Of a stretch of 64,000 bases of DNA, positions 1 through 8,371 are shown in pieces. The stretch's first letter is position 1. Every line of letters begins with the position of its first letter. Under the pieces are notes generated by a model that worked only from the letters and a program-made list of their open reading frames with translations, searched no databases and had not been told where the DNA came from. The DNA comes from Rhizobium sp. Leaf371 (GTDB taxonomy: Bacteria > Pseudomonadota > Alphaproteobacteria > Rhizobiales > Rhizobiaceae): positions 904,083 through 968,082 of the forward strand of contig NZ_LMQB01000001.1 of assembly GCF_001424045.1 (NCBI RefSeq). Reading direction: 5' to 3'. The translations under genes and the position numbers were made by a program.

Positions 1-2
1 CT

Positions 3-488
3 TTGGCGGCCACCGCGGCGCAGGCGGCCGATGTCACGGCGCCCGTGAAGGAAATCATGACGGAGGCCCAGAACGGCTGGTCGGAAAATCCGGTCGGGGA
101 GCCGCGGGATTATTTCGACGAGGAGCGCCTGAAGCGGATCTACAGCCAGGATTTCGCGCGCGTCTACACGGATGCCACGCGTTTCCCGGCCTTCGAGGAT
201 GGCGATTCGCCGCTCGACTACGATCCGATCGTGAGCGGTCAGGACAGCTGCTCGCTGAAGGACGTCAAGATCGTGCCGGCGGCGCCTGAGGGTGCCCGGG
301 CCGATGTCGCCGTGACCTTCGACAATATTTCCTGCCTTGAGGATCCGGGCGAGCGCAAGCCCGCCGAACTGCACTTCATCGTCGTCGAGGAAAACGGAAA
401 ACCCGTGATCGACGATATCCTGCGGGGCGGCGAGCAGGGGTCGCTGAAGGCGGAACTCGTGGCCATCGCCGCGCAGGGCGCCCAGTAG
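3..488 (+). CDS. Secreted DUF3828-like protein, 5'-truncated by window edge
   Basis: The reading frame is open to the left edge, and its first residues (AATAAQAAD) look like the last part of a signal peptide with an AQA cleavage site. The true start therefore lies outside the window, and the mature protein is probably periplasmic. The visible 161 residues contain a conserved-looking core (YDPIVSGQD, then VTFDN and a final LRGG segment). This resembles small secreted DUF3828-type proteins, but the family call is only a resemblance read by eye. No catalytic motif is visible. It ends 144 bases before trmJ, which runs the same way, so co-transcription is possible. Confidence 0.55.
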   Translation: MAATAAQAADVTAPVKEIMTEAQNGWSENPVGEPRDYFDEERLKRIYSQDFARVYTDATRFPAFEDGDSPLDYDPIVSGQDSCSLKDVKIVPAAPEGARADVAVTFDNISCLEDPGERKPAELHFIVVEENGKPVIDDILRGGEQGSLKAELVAIAAQGAQ

Positions 489-632
489 CCGGCGTCTTTC
501 AAAATCTGCCGATCTATGCGACGTAGCGGCGATCTTGGACGGGTGCGGGACGATGCGACACCGACGGCCGGCGTTAAGGCCGTGGACCGTCTGACCGTCG
601 GCCAAGCCCGCACAGCTTTGAATGAGGACGAT

Positions 633-1490
633 ATGGCAGGCACGAACAGCGAGCGCCCGCTTCTGGCGGAAGGACCGGCGATCATTCTGGTTCATCCGCA
701 GCTCGGCGAGAACATCGGCATGGTGGCGCGGGCAATGGCGAATTTCGGGCTGGCCGAGCTGCGCCTCGTCAATCCGCGCGACGGCTGGCCGAGCGAGAAG
801 GCGCAGGCGGCCGCCAGCCGTGCCGACCATGTCATCAACCAGGCCAAGCTCTACGAGACCACGGAGGAGGCGGTTGCCGACCTCAATTTCGTCTATGCGA
901 CGACGGCGCGCGACCGTTACGGCTACAAGCCGGTGCGCGCGCCCGGTGTCGCGGCCGAGACGCTGCGTGGTCGTTTCGTCCGCGGCGAGAAGACCGGCAT
1001 CCTCTTCGGGCGCGAGCGCACGGGCCTGACCAATGAGGAGATCGCGCTGGCCGACGAGATCGTGACCTTTCCGGTCAATCCGGCCTTCGCCTCGCTCAAT
1101 CTCGCGCAAGCCGTTCTCCTGATGTCCTACGAGTGGATGAAGACATCCATGGTGTCGGAGGAGCAGACATCCTTTCAGGCCCTGCCGCAGCAGCCGGCAA
1201 CGAAGACGGACCTGCAGGGGCTGTTCGACCATGTGGAAGAGGCGCTCGACGCGCGCGGTTACTTCCGGCCGCTCGCCAAGCGTCCGAAGCTGGTCGACAA
1301 CCTGCGCGCCGTGCTGACGCGGCCGAGCTTCAGCGCCACGGAAATCCGCGTCATTCGCGGCGTCATCTCCTCGCTCGACCGGTTTACGCGGGAAACGCCG
1401 CGCGGTGCGGGCGCGCCTGCCGATGGACGCAGCGGCGCCGGCCGGCCGGCCGTGCCGGAAACGACGACGCCAGACGAGAGCGACGCCTGA
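633..1490 (+). CDS. trmJ: tRNA (cytidine/uridine-2'-O-)-methyltransferase TrmJ
   Basis: SpoU/TrmH-superfamily (SPOUT) methyltransferase. TrmJ methylates the 2'-OH of nucleotide 32 in the tRNA anticodon loop using S-adenosylmethionine. The N-terminal part has the family signatures [19 protein letters not shown] (N-x-G-A/M type motif 1), the [12 protein letters not shown] segment (motif 2) and the SLNLAQAV segment (motif 3), which form the trefoil-knot cofactor site. The C-terminal third is a helical extension typical of TrmJ. The frame opens earlier at 516, but I chose ATG 633 because GAGGA lies just upstream and the conserved domain begins soon after. That gives 285 residues, the usual size. 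murI starts one base after its stop, so the two are probably co-transcribed. Confidence 0.93.
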   Translation: MAGTNSERPLLAEGPAIILVHPQLGENIGMVARAMANFGLAELRLVNPRDGWPSEKAQAAASRADHVINQAKLYETTEEAVADLNFVYATTARDRYGYKPVRAPGVAAETLRGRFVRGEKTGILFGRERTGLTNEEIALADEIVTFPVNPAFASLNLAQAVLLMSYEWMKTSMVSEEQTSFQALPQQPATKTDLQGLFDHVEEALDARGYFRPLAKRPKLVDNLRAVLTRPSFSATEIRVIRGVISSLDRFTRETPRGAGAPADGRSGAGRPAVPETTTPDESDA

Positions 1491-1491
1491 C

Positions 1492-2286
1492 ATGAAGCCG
1501 GTCCTCGTCTTCGACAGCGGTATCGGCGGGCTGACGGTTCTGCGCGAGGCGCGCGTGCTGATGCCGGAACGGCACTTCGTCTATGTCGCGGACGATGCCG
1601 GCTTTCCCTATGGCGGCTGGACGGACGAGCCGGCGCTGAAGGCGCGCATCATCGGCCTGTTCGACGACCTCTTGGCGGAGCACGATCCGGAGGTCTGCAT
1701 CGTCGCCTGCAACACGGCGTTCACGCTGGTGGGCGCGGATCTGCGCGCGGCCTTTCCGCAGATGCGCTTCGTCGGCACCGTTCCCGCGATCAAGCCGGCC
1801 GCCGAGCGGACCCGATCCGGCATGGTCTCCGTGCTCGCCACCCCCGGCACGGTGAAGCGCGCCTATACGCGCGACCTGATCCAGTCCTTCGCCGCGCAGT
1901 GCGATGTCCAGCTGGTGGGGTCGCAGCCTTTGGCGGCCATGGCGGAGGCCTATATTCGCGGCGAGACGCTCGACGACGCGGCCGTGCTGGCGGAAATCGC
2001 GCCCTGTTTTCGGGAGGTTGGCGGGCGCCGCACCGATATCGTCGTGCTCGCCTGCACGCATTATCCCTTCATGGCGAACCTCTTCCGCAAGCTGGCGCCC
2101 TGGCCGGTCGATTGGCTCGATCCGGCAGAGGCGATCGCCCGGCAGACCCGCCGGCTGGTGCCGGCCCCGGAAAACTATGTGCCGCTGACGGGAATCGATC
2201 CCGCTATCTTCACATCGGGAACGCCGGATTTTCCCACCCGACGCCTGATGCAGGGGTTCGGGTTGACGGTGTCGCCGCCGCTTTAG
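1492..2286 (+). CDS. murI: Glutamate racemase
   Basis: Interconverts L- and D-glutamate in the cytoplasm to supply D-Glu for peptidoglycan. It has the two mirror-image catalytic halves of the Asp/Glu racemase fold: FDSGIGG with D8/S9 near the N terminus, the first catalytic cysteine C73 in ACNTA, and the second, C188, in LACTHYP. The length of 264 residues is normal. The start at ATG 1492 follows the trmJ stop by one base, indicating translational coupling. A short GC hairpin (GCGCCC/GGGCGC, 2296-2313) lies just after the stop but lacks a T-tract. The substrate-loop region reads DDAGFPYGG rather than the commoner PYG form; this looks like lineage variation. Confidence 0.95.
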   Translation: MKPVLVFDSGIGGLTVLREARVLMPERHFVYVADDAGFPYGGWTDEPALKARIIGLFDDLLAEHDPEVCIVACNTAFTLVGADLRAAFPQMRFVGTVPAIKPAAERTRSGMVSVLATPGTVKRAYTRDLIQSFAAQCDVQLVGSQPLAAMAEAYIRGETLDDAAVLAEIAPCFREVGGRRTDIVVLACTHYPFMANLFRKLAPWPVDWLDPAEAIARQTRRLVPAPENYVPLTGIDPAIFTSGTPDFPTRRLMQGFGLTVSPPL

Positions 2287-2389
2287 CTGTGGGTTGCGCC
2301 CGATGATGGGCGCGGGGCGGGGGAAAATCTGATAGGCCTGAAGGCTGGCAGCGTGGCGGCGCGGCATTCCAGACGAGAACGAGGGTTTC

Positions 2390-3901
2390 ATGAAGGTCGG
2401 CATCGACATGGGGACGGCGCTGGACGGCAAGTCCGTACCGCTCGATATCGAGGAACTGCTGGCGACGCGCCTTCTGGTGCAGGGCAATTCCGGCTCCGGC
2501 AAGTCGCATCTGCTCCGCCGTCTTCTCGAGCAGTCCGCGCCTTGGGTGCAGCAGTGCATCATCGATCCCGAAGGCGACTTCGTGACGCTGGCCGACAAGT
2601 TCGGCCATGTCGTCGTCGAGGGCGAACGGACCGAGGCAGAGCTTGTCGGCATCGCCTCGCGCATCCGCCAGCATCGCGTTTCCTGCGTGCTGTCGCTCGA
2701 AGGGCTCGATATCGAGCAGCAAATGCGCACGGCCGGTCTTTTCCTCAACGCGCTGTTCGATGCCGACCGCGAGTTCTGGTATCCGATCCTTGTCGTGGTC
2801 GATGAGGCGCAGCTTTTTGCGCCCTCCGTCGGCGGCGACGTAACGGAGGAGGTGCGCAAGCTCTCGCTCGGCGCCATGACCAACCTCATGTGTCGTGGCC
2901 GCAAGCGCGGTCTCGCCGGCGTGATCGCGACCCAGCGGCTGGCAAAGCTTGCCAAGAACGTGGCGGCGGAAGCCTCCAACTTCCTGATGGGACGCACCTT
3001 TCTCGATATCGACATGGCGCGCGCCGCTGACCTTCTTGGCATGGACCGGCGGACGGCGGAGATGTTCCGCGACCTGAAGCGCGGCTCGTTCGTGGCGCTC
3101 GGACCGGCTTTGTCGCGTCGGCCTCTGCCGGTGACGATCGGCACGGTGGAGACCTCGGCGCGGTCCACGAGCCCGATGCTGACGCCGCTGCCGGAGGCGC
3201 TGGCGGACGTGGAAGACCTGATCTTCACGCCCGATCCGGACGAACTGACCCGGCCGCTGACGCGCCGCGCCGCGCCCGCACCCCGGCCGGCGACCGATAT
3301 CCTCGCCGAACTCTCGCGTCCCCGTCCGGACCCGGTCGCACCCGTCGAGGTGCGGCCGCAGCAGCCCGACATGCCGCCCGCCGACCGGGAGGCGCTGCTC
3401 GACCAGATCCTTGCCGAAATCCTCGATCATCCCGGTGCGGCCTTTCGGGCCGATGCCGAGCTCTTCCAGGATTTTCTCGTGCGCTGCCGCATACGCCGGG
3501 TGCCGGGTGCTGCTCTGTCCCTCTCCGCCTTCCGCCGCAAGATGGCGATCAGCCGTTCCGGCGTCGATGCCGACACCGCCTCCACCGACGCGTGGAAGAC
3601 GGCGCTCGACCTGTCGCGGCAGGTGACGGAAGATCTGCAGGGCGTGTTCCTGAATGTCGCGCAGGCGGCTTTGCGCGGACTCTCGTGCCCGTCCGACCTG
3701 ATGATCGCGCGCGCCTACGGAACGCATTCGGCCAGACGGGCCCGCCGTCTCCTCGGCTATTTCGAGGAACAGGGCCTGGTCGTCGTGCATGGCGATGCAT
3801 CGGGCCGGCGGATCGTCGCGTTTCCCGATCTGAACGCAGAGACGGCGCCGGGCGACCCGAACGCCGCGCTCGACATGGATGAGCGGAGCGCTGCTGAGTA
3901 G
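2390..3901 (+). CDS. HerA-like (DUF87) ATPase with C-terminal winged-helix-like region
   Basis: A 503-residue cytoplasmic ATPase of the HerA/FtsK-related class. Walker A is GNSGSGKS at residues 32-39 and Walker B is LVVVDEA at 133-140. A CRGRKRGLAGVIATQRL segment follows, matching the sensor/arginine region of HerA-type ATPases. After about residue 270 comes a Pro/Arg-rich linker. The last 150 residues are helical and end in a pattern resembling a winged helix (YGTHSARRARRLLGYF, then a VVHGD wing). HerA proteins usually work with a NurA nuclease; none is encoded here. The start is ATG 2390, after CGAGGG. Its stop is two bases from that of the convergent vapC gene. The family is clear; the cellular job is not. 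Confidence 0.7.
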   Translation: MKVGIDMGTALDGKSVPLDIEELLATRLLVQGNSGSGKSHLLRRLLEQSAPWVQQCIIDPEGDFVTLADKFGHVVVEGERTEAELVGIASRIRQHRVSCVLSLEGLDIEQQMRTAGLFLNALFDADREFWYPILVVVDEAQLFAPSVGGDVTEEVRKLSLGAMTNLMCRGRKRGLAGVIATQRLAKLAKNVAAEASNFLMGRTFLDIDMARAADLLGMDRRTAEMFRDLKRGSFVALGPALSRRPLPVTIGTVETSARSTSPMLTPLPEALADVEDLIFTPDPDELTRPLTRRAAPAPRPATDILAELSRPRPDPVAPVEVRPQQPDMPPADREALLDQILAEILDHPGAAFRADAELFQDFLVRCRIRRVPGAALSLSAFRRKMAISRSGVDADTASTDAWKTALDLSRQVTEDLQGVFLNVAQAALRGLSCPSDLMIARAYGTHSARRARRLLGYFEEQGLVVVHGDASGRRIVAFPDLNAETAPGDPNAALDMDERSAAE

Positions 3902-3903
3902 GG

Positions 3904-4335
3904 TCAGGTGGGGATAAGGTGAAGGGCGTCGGCGCCACCGATGACGGCCTGCCTCGACAGGCGCCGGTCGAAGGTCGCCAGCTTGCCGCCCTTCGATGCT
4001 GCGAGGCCGAGGAGATAGGTGCCGGTGCTGTCTTTGGAGGACAGGCCCTTCAGATCGAAGATGGCGCGATCCGTCAGGCTGATATCGTCTGACCAGAATT
4101 GATGGTTTCCCCGCAAACGGAGCGATGAAAGGGCGGCTTGCGCTGCGGCGCAGTGGCGCACGGTGTTGCTGTAGGCGGCGTTTGAAAGAATGCGGATCAG
4201 GCCGTTTTCCGTGATGGGGCATGTCGCCCAGCCGTCCAGGACCTGTGTGGCGAACCACTCCTCCACGAGGTCATGATGGGCATGCTTCTCATCGGCCAGC
4301 GCGATCAGGAGGTTGACGTCCAGCAGAAAAATCAT
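3904..4335 (-). CDS. vapC: VapC-type PIN-domain toxin
   Basis: A 143-residue PIN-domain protein, predicted to be a Mg2+-dependent RNase toxin of a type II toxin-antitoxin pair. The N terminus MIFLLDVNLLIALAD carries the first PIN aspartate. ITENGLIRIL supplies the second acidic residue, and the C-terminal GGKLATFDRRL holds the late acidic residues. The start at 4335 is chosen because the PIN domain begins there and a GAGGAGGAGG ribosome site lies upstream; the frame extends 13 codons further without conserved sequence. The gene overlaps the 3' end of its antitoxin by 47 bases, consistent with coupled translation. The target RNA cannot be predicted from sequence. Confidence 0.85.
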   Translation of the reverse strand: MIFLLDVNLLIALADEKHAHHDLVEEWFATQVLDGWATCPITENGLIRILSNAAYSNTVRHCAAAQAALSSLRLRGNHQFWSDDISLTDRAIFDLKGLSSKDSTGTYLLGLAASKGGKLATFDRRLSRQAVIGGADALHLIPT

Positions 4336-4528
4336 TGGCTCGGCGAACCTCCTCCTCGTCCATCTCTTCCTCAATCTGCCGGATATGTTCCAACGCAGCG
4401 GCTTTATCGTTCGCCATACCCAGACGCGCCATTTCGGAGATCACGCTGGCGACCGGGCGGCTCTGGCGTTCGGCAACCCTTCTGGCGGTCTCGAACACGT
4501 CGTCATCGATGTTCAAGGTTATCTGCAT
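4289..4528 (-). CDS. vapB: VapB-type ribbon-helix-helix antitoxin
   Basis: A 79-residue protein with an N-terminal ribbon-helix-helix pattern (MQITLNIDDDVFETARRVA followed by a second helix) and an acidic central stretch (QIEEEMDEEEV). Antitoxins of this type bind their operator with the N-terminal domain and wrap the toxin with the C-terminal tail. It lies directly upstream of and overlaps vapC. A sigma70-like promoter and an inverted repeat sit just upstream (4551-4582), which fits autorepression. The start ATG 4528 is preceded by AAAGGA. The last 16 codons overlap the toxin start in another frame. Confidence 0.82.
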   Translation of the reverse strand: MQITLNIDDDVFETARRVAERQSRPVASVISEMARLGMANDKAAALEHIRQIEEEMDEEEVRRANDFSAGRQPPDRAGR

Positions 4529-4550
4529 CGCTCGTCCTTTGATTGTCTCT

Positions 4551-4582
4551 CATATACAGGAGAAGCGTTGCCCGCTCAACGC
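4551..4582 (-). promoter_or_regulatory. vapBC promoter with overlapping inverted-repeat operator
   Basis: Read on the minus strand, TTGAGC (4574-4579) and TATATG (4551-4556) are separated by exactly 17 bases, placing transcription start just before vapB. The perfect inverted repeat GCGTTG-N6-CAACGC (4565-4570 and 4577-4582) overlaps the -35 element. A ribbon-helix-helix antitoxin would be expected to bind such a site to repress its own operon. The promoter and repeat are visible in the sequence; their function is inferred. Confidence 0.55.
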
Positions 4583-4591
4583 ATCCCGATG

Positions 4592-4660
4592 TTGACAATT
4601 CCATGACTTGTCCCTAAACACCGCGACAACGCCGGGCCGCAAAGCCCGGTGTTTTATTTG
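4592..4660 (+). promoter_or_regulatory. Promoter-like element followed at once by a hairpin with T-run
   Basis: TTGACA (4592-4597) and TAAACA (4615-4620) are 17 bases apart, a good sigma70-type promoter pointing toward rpsD. A hairpin of CCGGGC/GCCCGG (4632-4637 and 4644-4649, loop CGCAAA) then precedes TGTTTTATTT, which looks like an intrinsic terminator. A transcript begun here would be only about 30 nt unless it reads through. It may be an attenuator, a tiny RNA, or a remnant. No gene on the plus strand upstream needs this terminator. Confidence 0.4.
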
Positions 4661-4686
4661 ACATGTCCCGTGGCGTCTCCGTTAGC
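4658..4686 (+). promoter_or_regulatory. Candidate rpsD promoter
   Basis: TTTGACA (-35, TTGACA at 4658-4663) lies 17 bases before GTTAGC (4681-4686), about 105 bases upstream of rpsD. The -35 box matches the alphaproteobacterial housekeeping consensus well; the -10 box is weak. It immediately follows the T-run of the upstream hairpin, so rpsD is probably insulated from upstream transcription. Confidence 0.4.
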
Positions 4687-4791
4687 GTAATGTGAGATAC
4701 CTGTCAGAACGGCGCAAGCGGTTCAGAGGAGGGCGTGTTTCCTTCATCCTGTCTGGCAACGGGCGGGTGCAACGTTCTGAAAGGAAATGCG

Positions 4792-5409
4792 ATGAGCAAG
4801 CGCGAATCGTCCAAGTACAAAATCGATCGCCGTATGGGCGAGAACATCTGGGGTCGTCCGAAGTCCCCGGTGAACCGCCGCGAATACGGCCCCGGCCAGC
4901 ACGGCCAGCGTCGCAAGTCCAAGCTCTCGGACTTCGGTGTCCAGCTGCGCGCCAAGCAGAAGCTCAAGGGCTACTACGGCGATATCCGCGAGAAGCAGTT
5001 CCGCGCGATCTACGACGAAGCCAACCGCCGCAAGGGCGACACCTCGGAGAACCTGATCGGTCTGCTCGAATCGCGTCTCGACGCGATCGTGTACCGCGCC
5101 AAGTTCGTGCCCACGGTCTTTGCTGCCCGTCAGTTCGTCAACCATGGCCACGTCACGGTCAACGGCGTTCGCGTCAACATCGGTTCGTATCGCTGCAAGG
5201 TCGGCGACGTGATCGAAGTTCGCGAAAGGTCCAAGCAGCTCGTGTCCGTTCTCGAAGCTGTCGGCCTCGCCGAGCGTGACGTTCCCGACTACGTCGAAGT
5301 CGATCACAACAAGATGGTTGCGACCTTCGCGCGTATTCCGTTCCTTGCCGACGTGCCTTACGCCGTCATCATGGAACCGAACCTCGTCGTCGAATTCTAT
5401 TCGCGATAA
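4792..5409 (+). CDS. rpsD: 30S ribosomal protein S4
   Basis: Primary 16S rRNA-binding protein of the small subunit body; it nucleates 30S assembly and contributes to decoding fidelity. The 205-residue product begins [21 protein letters not shown] and keeps the [25 protein letters not shown] region. An S4 RNA-binding domain follows ([12 protein letters not shown], then [10 protein letters not shown]). ATG 4792 is preceded by AAAGGA, and upstream in-frame codons are not conserved. It is a stand-alone gene, ending at a strong terminator 40 bases later, as is usual for rpsD in rhizobia. Confidence 0.98.
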   Translation: MSKRESSKYKIDRRMGENIWGRPKSPVNRREYGPGQHGQRRKSKLSDFGVQLRAKQKLKGYYGDIREKQFRAIYDEANRRKGDTSENLIGLLESRLDAIVYRAKFVPTVFAARQFVNHGHVTVNGVRVNIGSYRCKVGDVIEVRERSKQLVSVLEAVGLAERDVPDYVEVDHNKMVATFARIPFLADVPYAVIMEPNLVVEFYSR

Positions 5410-5448
5410 GCTTTCGGCCAGGCTTCGGCCTTGCACATTCGGGAAAAA

Positions 5449-5474
5449 GCCGCTCCATTCGGGGCGGCTTTTTT
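5449..5474 (+). terminator. Intrinsic terminator of rpsD
   Basis: An 8-bp stem GCCGCTCC/GGGGCGGC with one G-U pair and loop ATTC is followed by TTTTTT. A run of five A's on the 5' side would let it also work on the minus strand. It lies 40 bases after the rpsD stop. Confidence 0.85.
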
Positions 5475-5510
5475 CATGCGGAAACGGTCATGCAACGACG
5501 TGAGGACCCC

Positions 5511-6455
5511 ATGTCGGATACGGACACTCTCGATCTCCAATCTGTGCTCGACGACATCTACGCCGCCATCGAGCCGCGGCGGGGCGAGGGCAAGGTTGCC
5601 GATTACATCCCCCAGCTCGCGCGAATCGATCCTGAGCGTTTTGGCATGGCGATCGTCACGGTCGATGGCACGGTGTTTTCCGTCGGCGATGCTGCGATCC
5701 CCTTTTCGATCCAGAGCATCTCCAAGGTGTTTACGCTGACCCTGGCGCTCGGCAAGCATGGCGAGCGCCTGTGGAGCCGCGTGGGGCGCGAGCCGTCCGG
5801 TACCGCCTTCAACTCGATCGTGCAGCTGGAGCACGAGGGCGGAAAGCCGCGCAATCCCTTCATCAATGCGGGCGCCATCACCATCAGCGACCTCATTCTC
5901 GCCGGCCATACGCCGCGGGAGGTGATCGGCGAGATCCTGCGGTTCATGCGGATGCTCGCCGATGACGAGGATATCTCGATCGATCCGCAGGTGGCGAAGT
6001 CCGAAGCCGCGACGGGCTTTCGCAATGCGGCCCTCGCCAATTTCATGCGATCCTTCGGCAAGCTCGATCATCCGGTGGAGCATGTGCTCGGCGTCTATTT
6101 TCACCATTGCGCCATTGCCATGACCTGCGTCCAGCTGGCCAAGGCCGGGCTCTTCCTTGCCAATAACGGGCAGCAGCCGGGAACCGGTCATTCGATCGTC
6201 TCACGCCAGCGGGCGCGGCGCATCAACGCGCTGATGCTGACCTGCGGTCATTATGACGGCTCCGGCGACTTCGCCTATCATGTCGGCCTTCCCGGCAAGA
6301 GCGGGGTCGGCGGCGGCATCATGGCGGTGGCGCCGGGCAAGGCCTCGGTCGCCGTCTGGTCGCCGGGGCTGAACGAGAACGGCAATTCGCAGCTCGGCTC
6401 GGCGGCGCTGGAGATGCTCGCAAACCGCACCGGATGGTCGGTGTTCGGCGCCTGA
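5511..6455 (+). CDS. glsA: Glutaminase
   Basis: Hydrolyses glutamine to glutamate and ammonia; a serine-dependent glutaminase of the beta-lactamase-like fold. The catalytic S-x-x-K dyad is S69/K72 in [10 protein letters not shown]. Other family blocks are visible: [23 protein letters not shown], the [11 protein letters not shown] region and the C-terminal GKSGVGGGI loop. I take ATG 5511 because TGAGGA lies seven bases upstream; an in-frame ATG at 5490 has no good ribosome site. The product is 314 residues, close to the usual 310. It sits alone between the rpsD terminator and ttcA. Confidence 0.93.
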   Translation: MSDTDTLDLQSVLDDIYAAIEPRRGEGKVADYIPQLARIDPERFGMAIVTVDGTVFSVGDAAIPFSIQSISKVFTLTLALGKHGERLWSRVGREPSGTAFNSIVQLEHEGGKPRNPFINAGAITISDLILAGHTPREVIGEILRFMRMLADDEDISIDPQVAKSEAATGFRNAALANFMRSFGKLDHPVEHVLGVYFHHCAIAMTCVQLAKAGLFLANNGQQPGTGHSIVSRQRARRINALMLTCGHYDGSGDFAYHVGLPGKSGVGGGIMAVAPGKASVAVWSPGLNENGNSQLGSAALEMLANRTGWSVFGA

Positions 6456-6576
6456 GGGAGCCTGCGTTCGATTTGTCTTGATCTTGCCACGCGGGGCGGG
6501 CATGGCAGGGCCATCCAACTGTCTGTGCGTGGCCGTCGGCATTCGCCTCGGAATGCGCCTGCCGGAAAGCCTCCTG

Positions 6577-7470
6577 ATGACACCTCAATCCCTGCTGCTG
6601 AGCGACGACGCGCCTTCGCAGACCGCTTCGCCGGCAGAGCTGCCGGCGATCTTCCGCGGCATGCCGGACAGCGTCAGCTTCAACAAGCTGCGCAAGCGGC
6701 TCTTGCGCAACGTCCGCCAGGCGATCGACGATTTCGGCATGCTGAACGGGCAGAAGCGGTGGCTGATCGGCGTTTCCGGCGGCAAGGACAGCTACAGCCT
6801 GCTGGCGCTGCTGATCGACCTCAAATGGCGCGGCCTGCTGCCGGTCGAGCTGATCGCCTGCAATCTGGATCAGGGACAGCCGAACTTTCCAAAGCATATC
6901 CTGCCGGACTATCTGGCCTCGATCGGCGTGGCCCACCGAATCGAGTATCGCGACACCTATTCGATCGTGAAGGAGAAGGTGCCCGCAGGCGGGACCTATT
7001 GCGCGCTCTGCTCCCGTCTGCGGCGCGGCAATCTCTACCGGATCGCGCGGGAGGAGGGCTGCGACGCGCTCGTTCTCGGCCATCATCGGGAAGACATCCT
7101 CGAGACCTTCTTCATGAACTTCTTCCATGGCGGGCGGCTGGCGACGATGCCGGCCAAACTCGTCAACGACGAGGGCGACCTGACGGTGCTGCGTCCTCTC
7201 GCCTATGCGGCGGAGGACGATCTTGCGAAATTCGCCGCCGCCATGCAGTTTCCGATCATTCCCTGCGACCTCTGCGGCTCGCAGGACGGGCTGGAACGCA
7301 ATGCGATGAAGGCGATGCTGGCGGACATCGAGGCGCGCATGCCCGGCCGCAAGGACACGATGCTGCGCGCGCTCGGCCATGCCAATCCATCGCATCTGCT
7401 CGACCCAAAACTCTTCGACTTCCAGTCGCTGACGACCCAGAAACCCCAGACAGTGGAACCGTTTTCATGA
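6577..7470 (+). CDS. ttcA: tRNA 2-thiocytidine biosynthesis protein TtcA
   Basis: ATP- and [Fe-S]-dependent enzyme that thiolates cytidine 32 of certain tRNAs. The PP-loop ATP pyrophosphatase motif SGGKDS is at residues 67-72. The paired cluster-binding motifs C142-A-L-C145 and C230-D-L-C233 are both present, which identifies TtcA rather than TilS. ATG 6577 follows GGAAAG at good spacing and gives 297 residues; an earlier ATG at 6553 would add eight codons. Its stop overlaps the start of the next gene by four bases (ATGA). Like trmJ upstream, it acts on tRNA position 32, a pleasing but possibly chance proximity. Confidence 0.93.
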   Translation: MTPQSLLLSDDAPSQTASPAELPAIFRGMPDSVSFNKLRKRLLRNVRQAIDDFGMLNGQKRWLIGVSGGKDSYSLLALLIDLKWRGLLPVELIACNLDQGQPNFPKHILPDYLASIGVAHRIEYRDTYSIVKEKVPAGGTYCALCSRLRRGNLYRIAREEGCDALVLGHHREDILETFFMNFFHGGRLATMPAKLVNDEGDLTVLRPLAYAAEDDLAKFAAAMQFPIIPCDLCGSQDGLERNAMKAMLADIEARMPGRKDTMLRALGHANPSHLLDPKLFDFQSLTTQKPQTVEPFS

Positions 7471-8294
7471 CCCGCGAGATCGACATTGCCGGACTGGCCA
7501 ACCTGCTGCAGGAGGCCGCCGCGGTCGAAATCATGCCGCGCTTCCGCAACCTCTCGAGCGGCGACGTGCGGATGAAGACCGAGGCGATCGACCTCGTCAC
7601 CGAGGCGGACGAGGCGGCGGAGCGGTTGATCAAGGCGCGCATCGGCGATGTCGTGCCCGGCGCGCTGTTCATCGGCGAAGAGTCCGTTTCTGCCGATCCG
7701 GCGCTCCTCGACAAGCTTGCCGGTGCCGATCTCGCCGTCATCGTCGATCCGATCGACGGCACGTTCAACTATGCCGCGGGCATGCCGCTCTTCGGCGTCA
7801 TGGCGAGCGTGATTGCGGGCGGCGAGACGATTGCCGGGATCATTTACGATCCCATGGGCAACGACTGGGTGATCGCCGAGAAGGGCGCAGGCGCCTGGTT
7901 GTGCCGCGCGGACGGATCGCAGGACCAGCTTTCGGTGACCCCGGCACCGACGACGCTGGCCGATCTCGTCGGCTGCGCCTCCACCGGTTTCTATGCGCCG
8001 GATGCGCGCCGGACCATCATGGGCAATATGGCGAGCGTGCGGATTGCGACCAGCTATCGCTGTGCCGCGCACGAATACCGCGCCTTTTCCGCCGGGCACT
8101 TCCACTTCCTCATGTATCAGAAGCTGATGCCGTGGGATCATCTGGCCGGCTGCCTGATTGCGGAAGAGGCGGGCGCCTATGTGCGTCGGTTCGATGGCTC
8201 GCGCTACCAGCCGCAGCACCTCGACGGCGGCCTGCTGGTCGCGTCCGACGAAGCGAGCTGGCACCTGCTGCGGCAGGAGGTTTTCACGATCTGA
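7467..8294 (+). CDS. Inositol monophosphatase family protein
   Basis: A 275-residue Mg2+-dependent phosphatase of the IMPase/SuhB/CysQ superfamily. The metal-site motifs appear in order: [10 protein letters not shown], then GEES (first glutamate), [12 protein letters not shown] (the DPxDGT signature) and, near the C terminus, WDHLAG. Substrates in this superfamily range over inositol phosphates, histidinol phosphate and 3'-phosphoadenosine nucleotides. Sequence alone does not decide here, and no histidine genes are adjacent. The ATG overlaps the ttcA stop (ATGA), so the two form a translationally coupled pair ending at the terminator at 8321. Confidence 0.88.
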   Translation: MTREIDIAGLANLLQEAAAVEIMPRFRNLSSGDVRMKTEAIDLVTEADEAAERLIKARIGDVVPGALFIGEESVSADPALLDKLAGADLAVIVDPIDGTFNYAAGMPLFGVMASVIAGGETIAGIIYDPMGNDWVIAEKGAGAWLCRADGSQDQLSVTPAPTTLADLVGCASTGFYAPDARRTIMGNMASVRIATSYRCAAHEYRAFSAGHFHFLMYQKLMPWDHLAGCLIAEEAGAYVRRFDGSRYQPQHLDGGLLVASDEASWHLLRQEVFTI

Positions 8295-8320
8295 GGCGTG
8301 TCACCAGGGATCCAATGACA

Positions 8321-8347
8321 AAAGGGCGGCCACCGGGCCGCCCTTTT
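8321..8347. terminator. Bidirectional terminator between convergent genes
   Basis: A perfect 11-bp stem AAAGGGCGGCC/GGCCGCCCTTT with a four-base loop lies between the stop of the inositol-phosphatase gene (plus strand) and that of the first exporter gene (minus strand). A-rich and T-rich flanks let it act in both directions. Confidence 0.85.
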
Positions 8348-8371
8348 CGATTCTGTCTCCGAGCTTGTCGG

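Noticed and set aside
2296-2313. Hairpin GCGCCC/GGGCGC after murI as a terminator
   Set aside because: Short stem with no T-run; followed by G-rich sequence.
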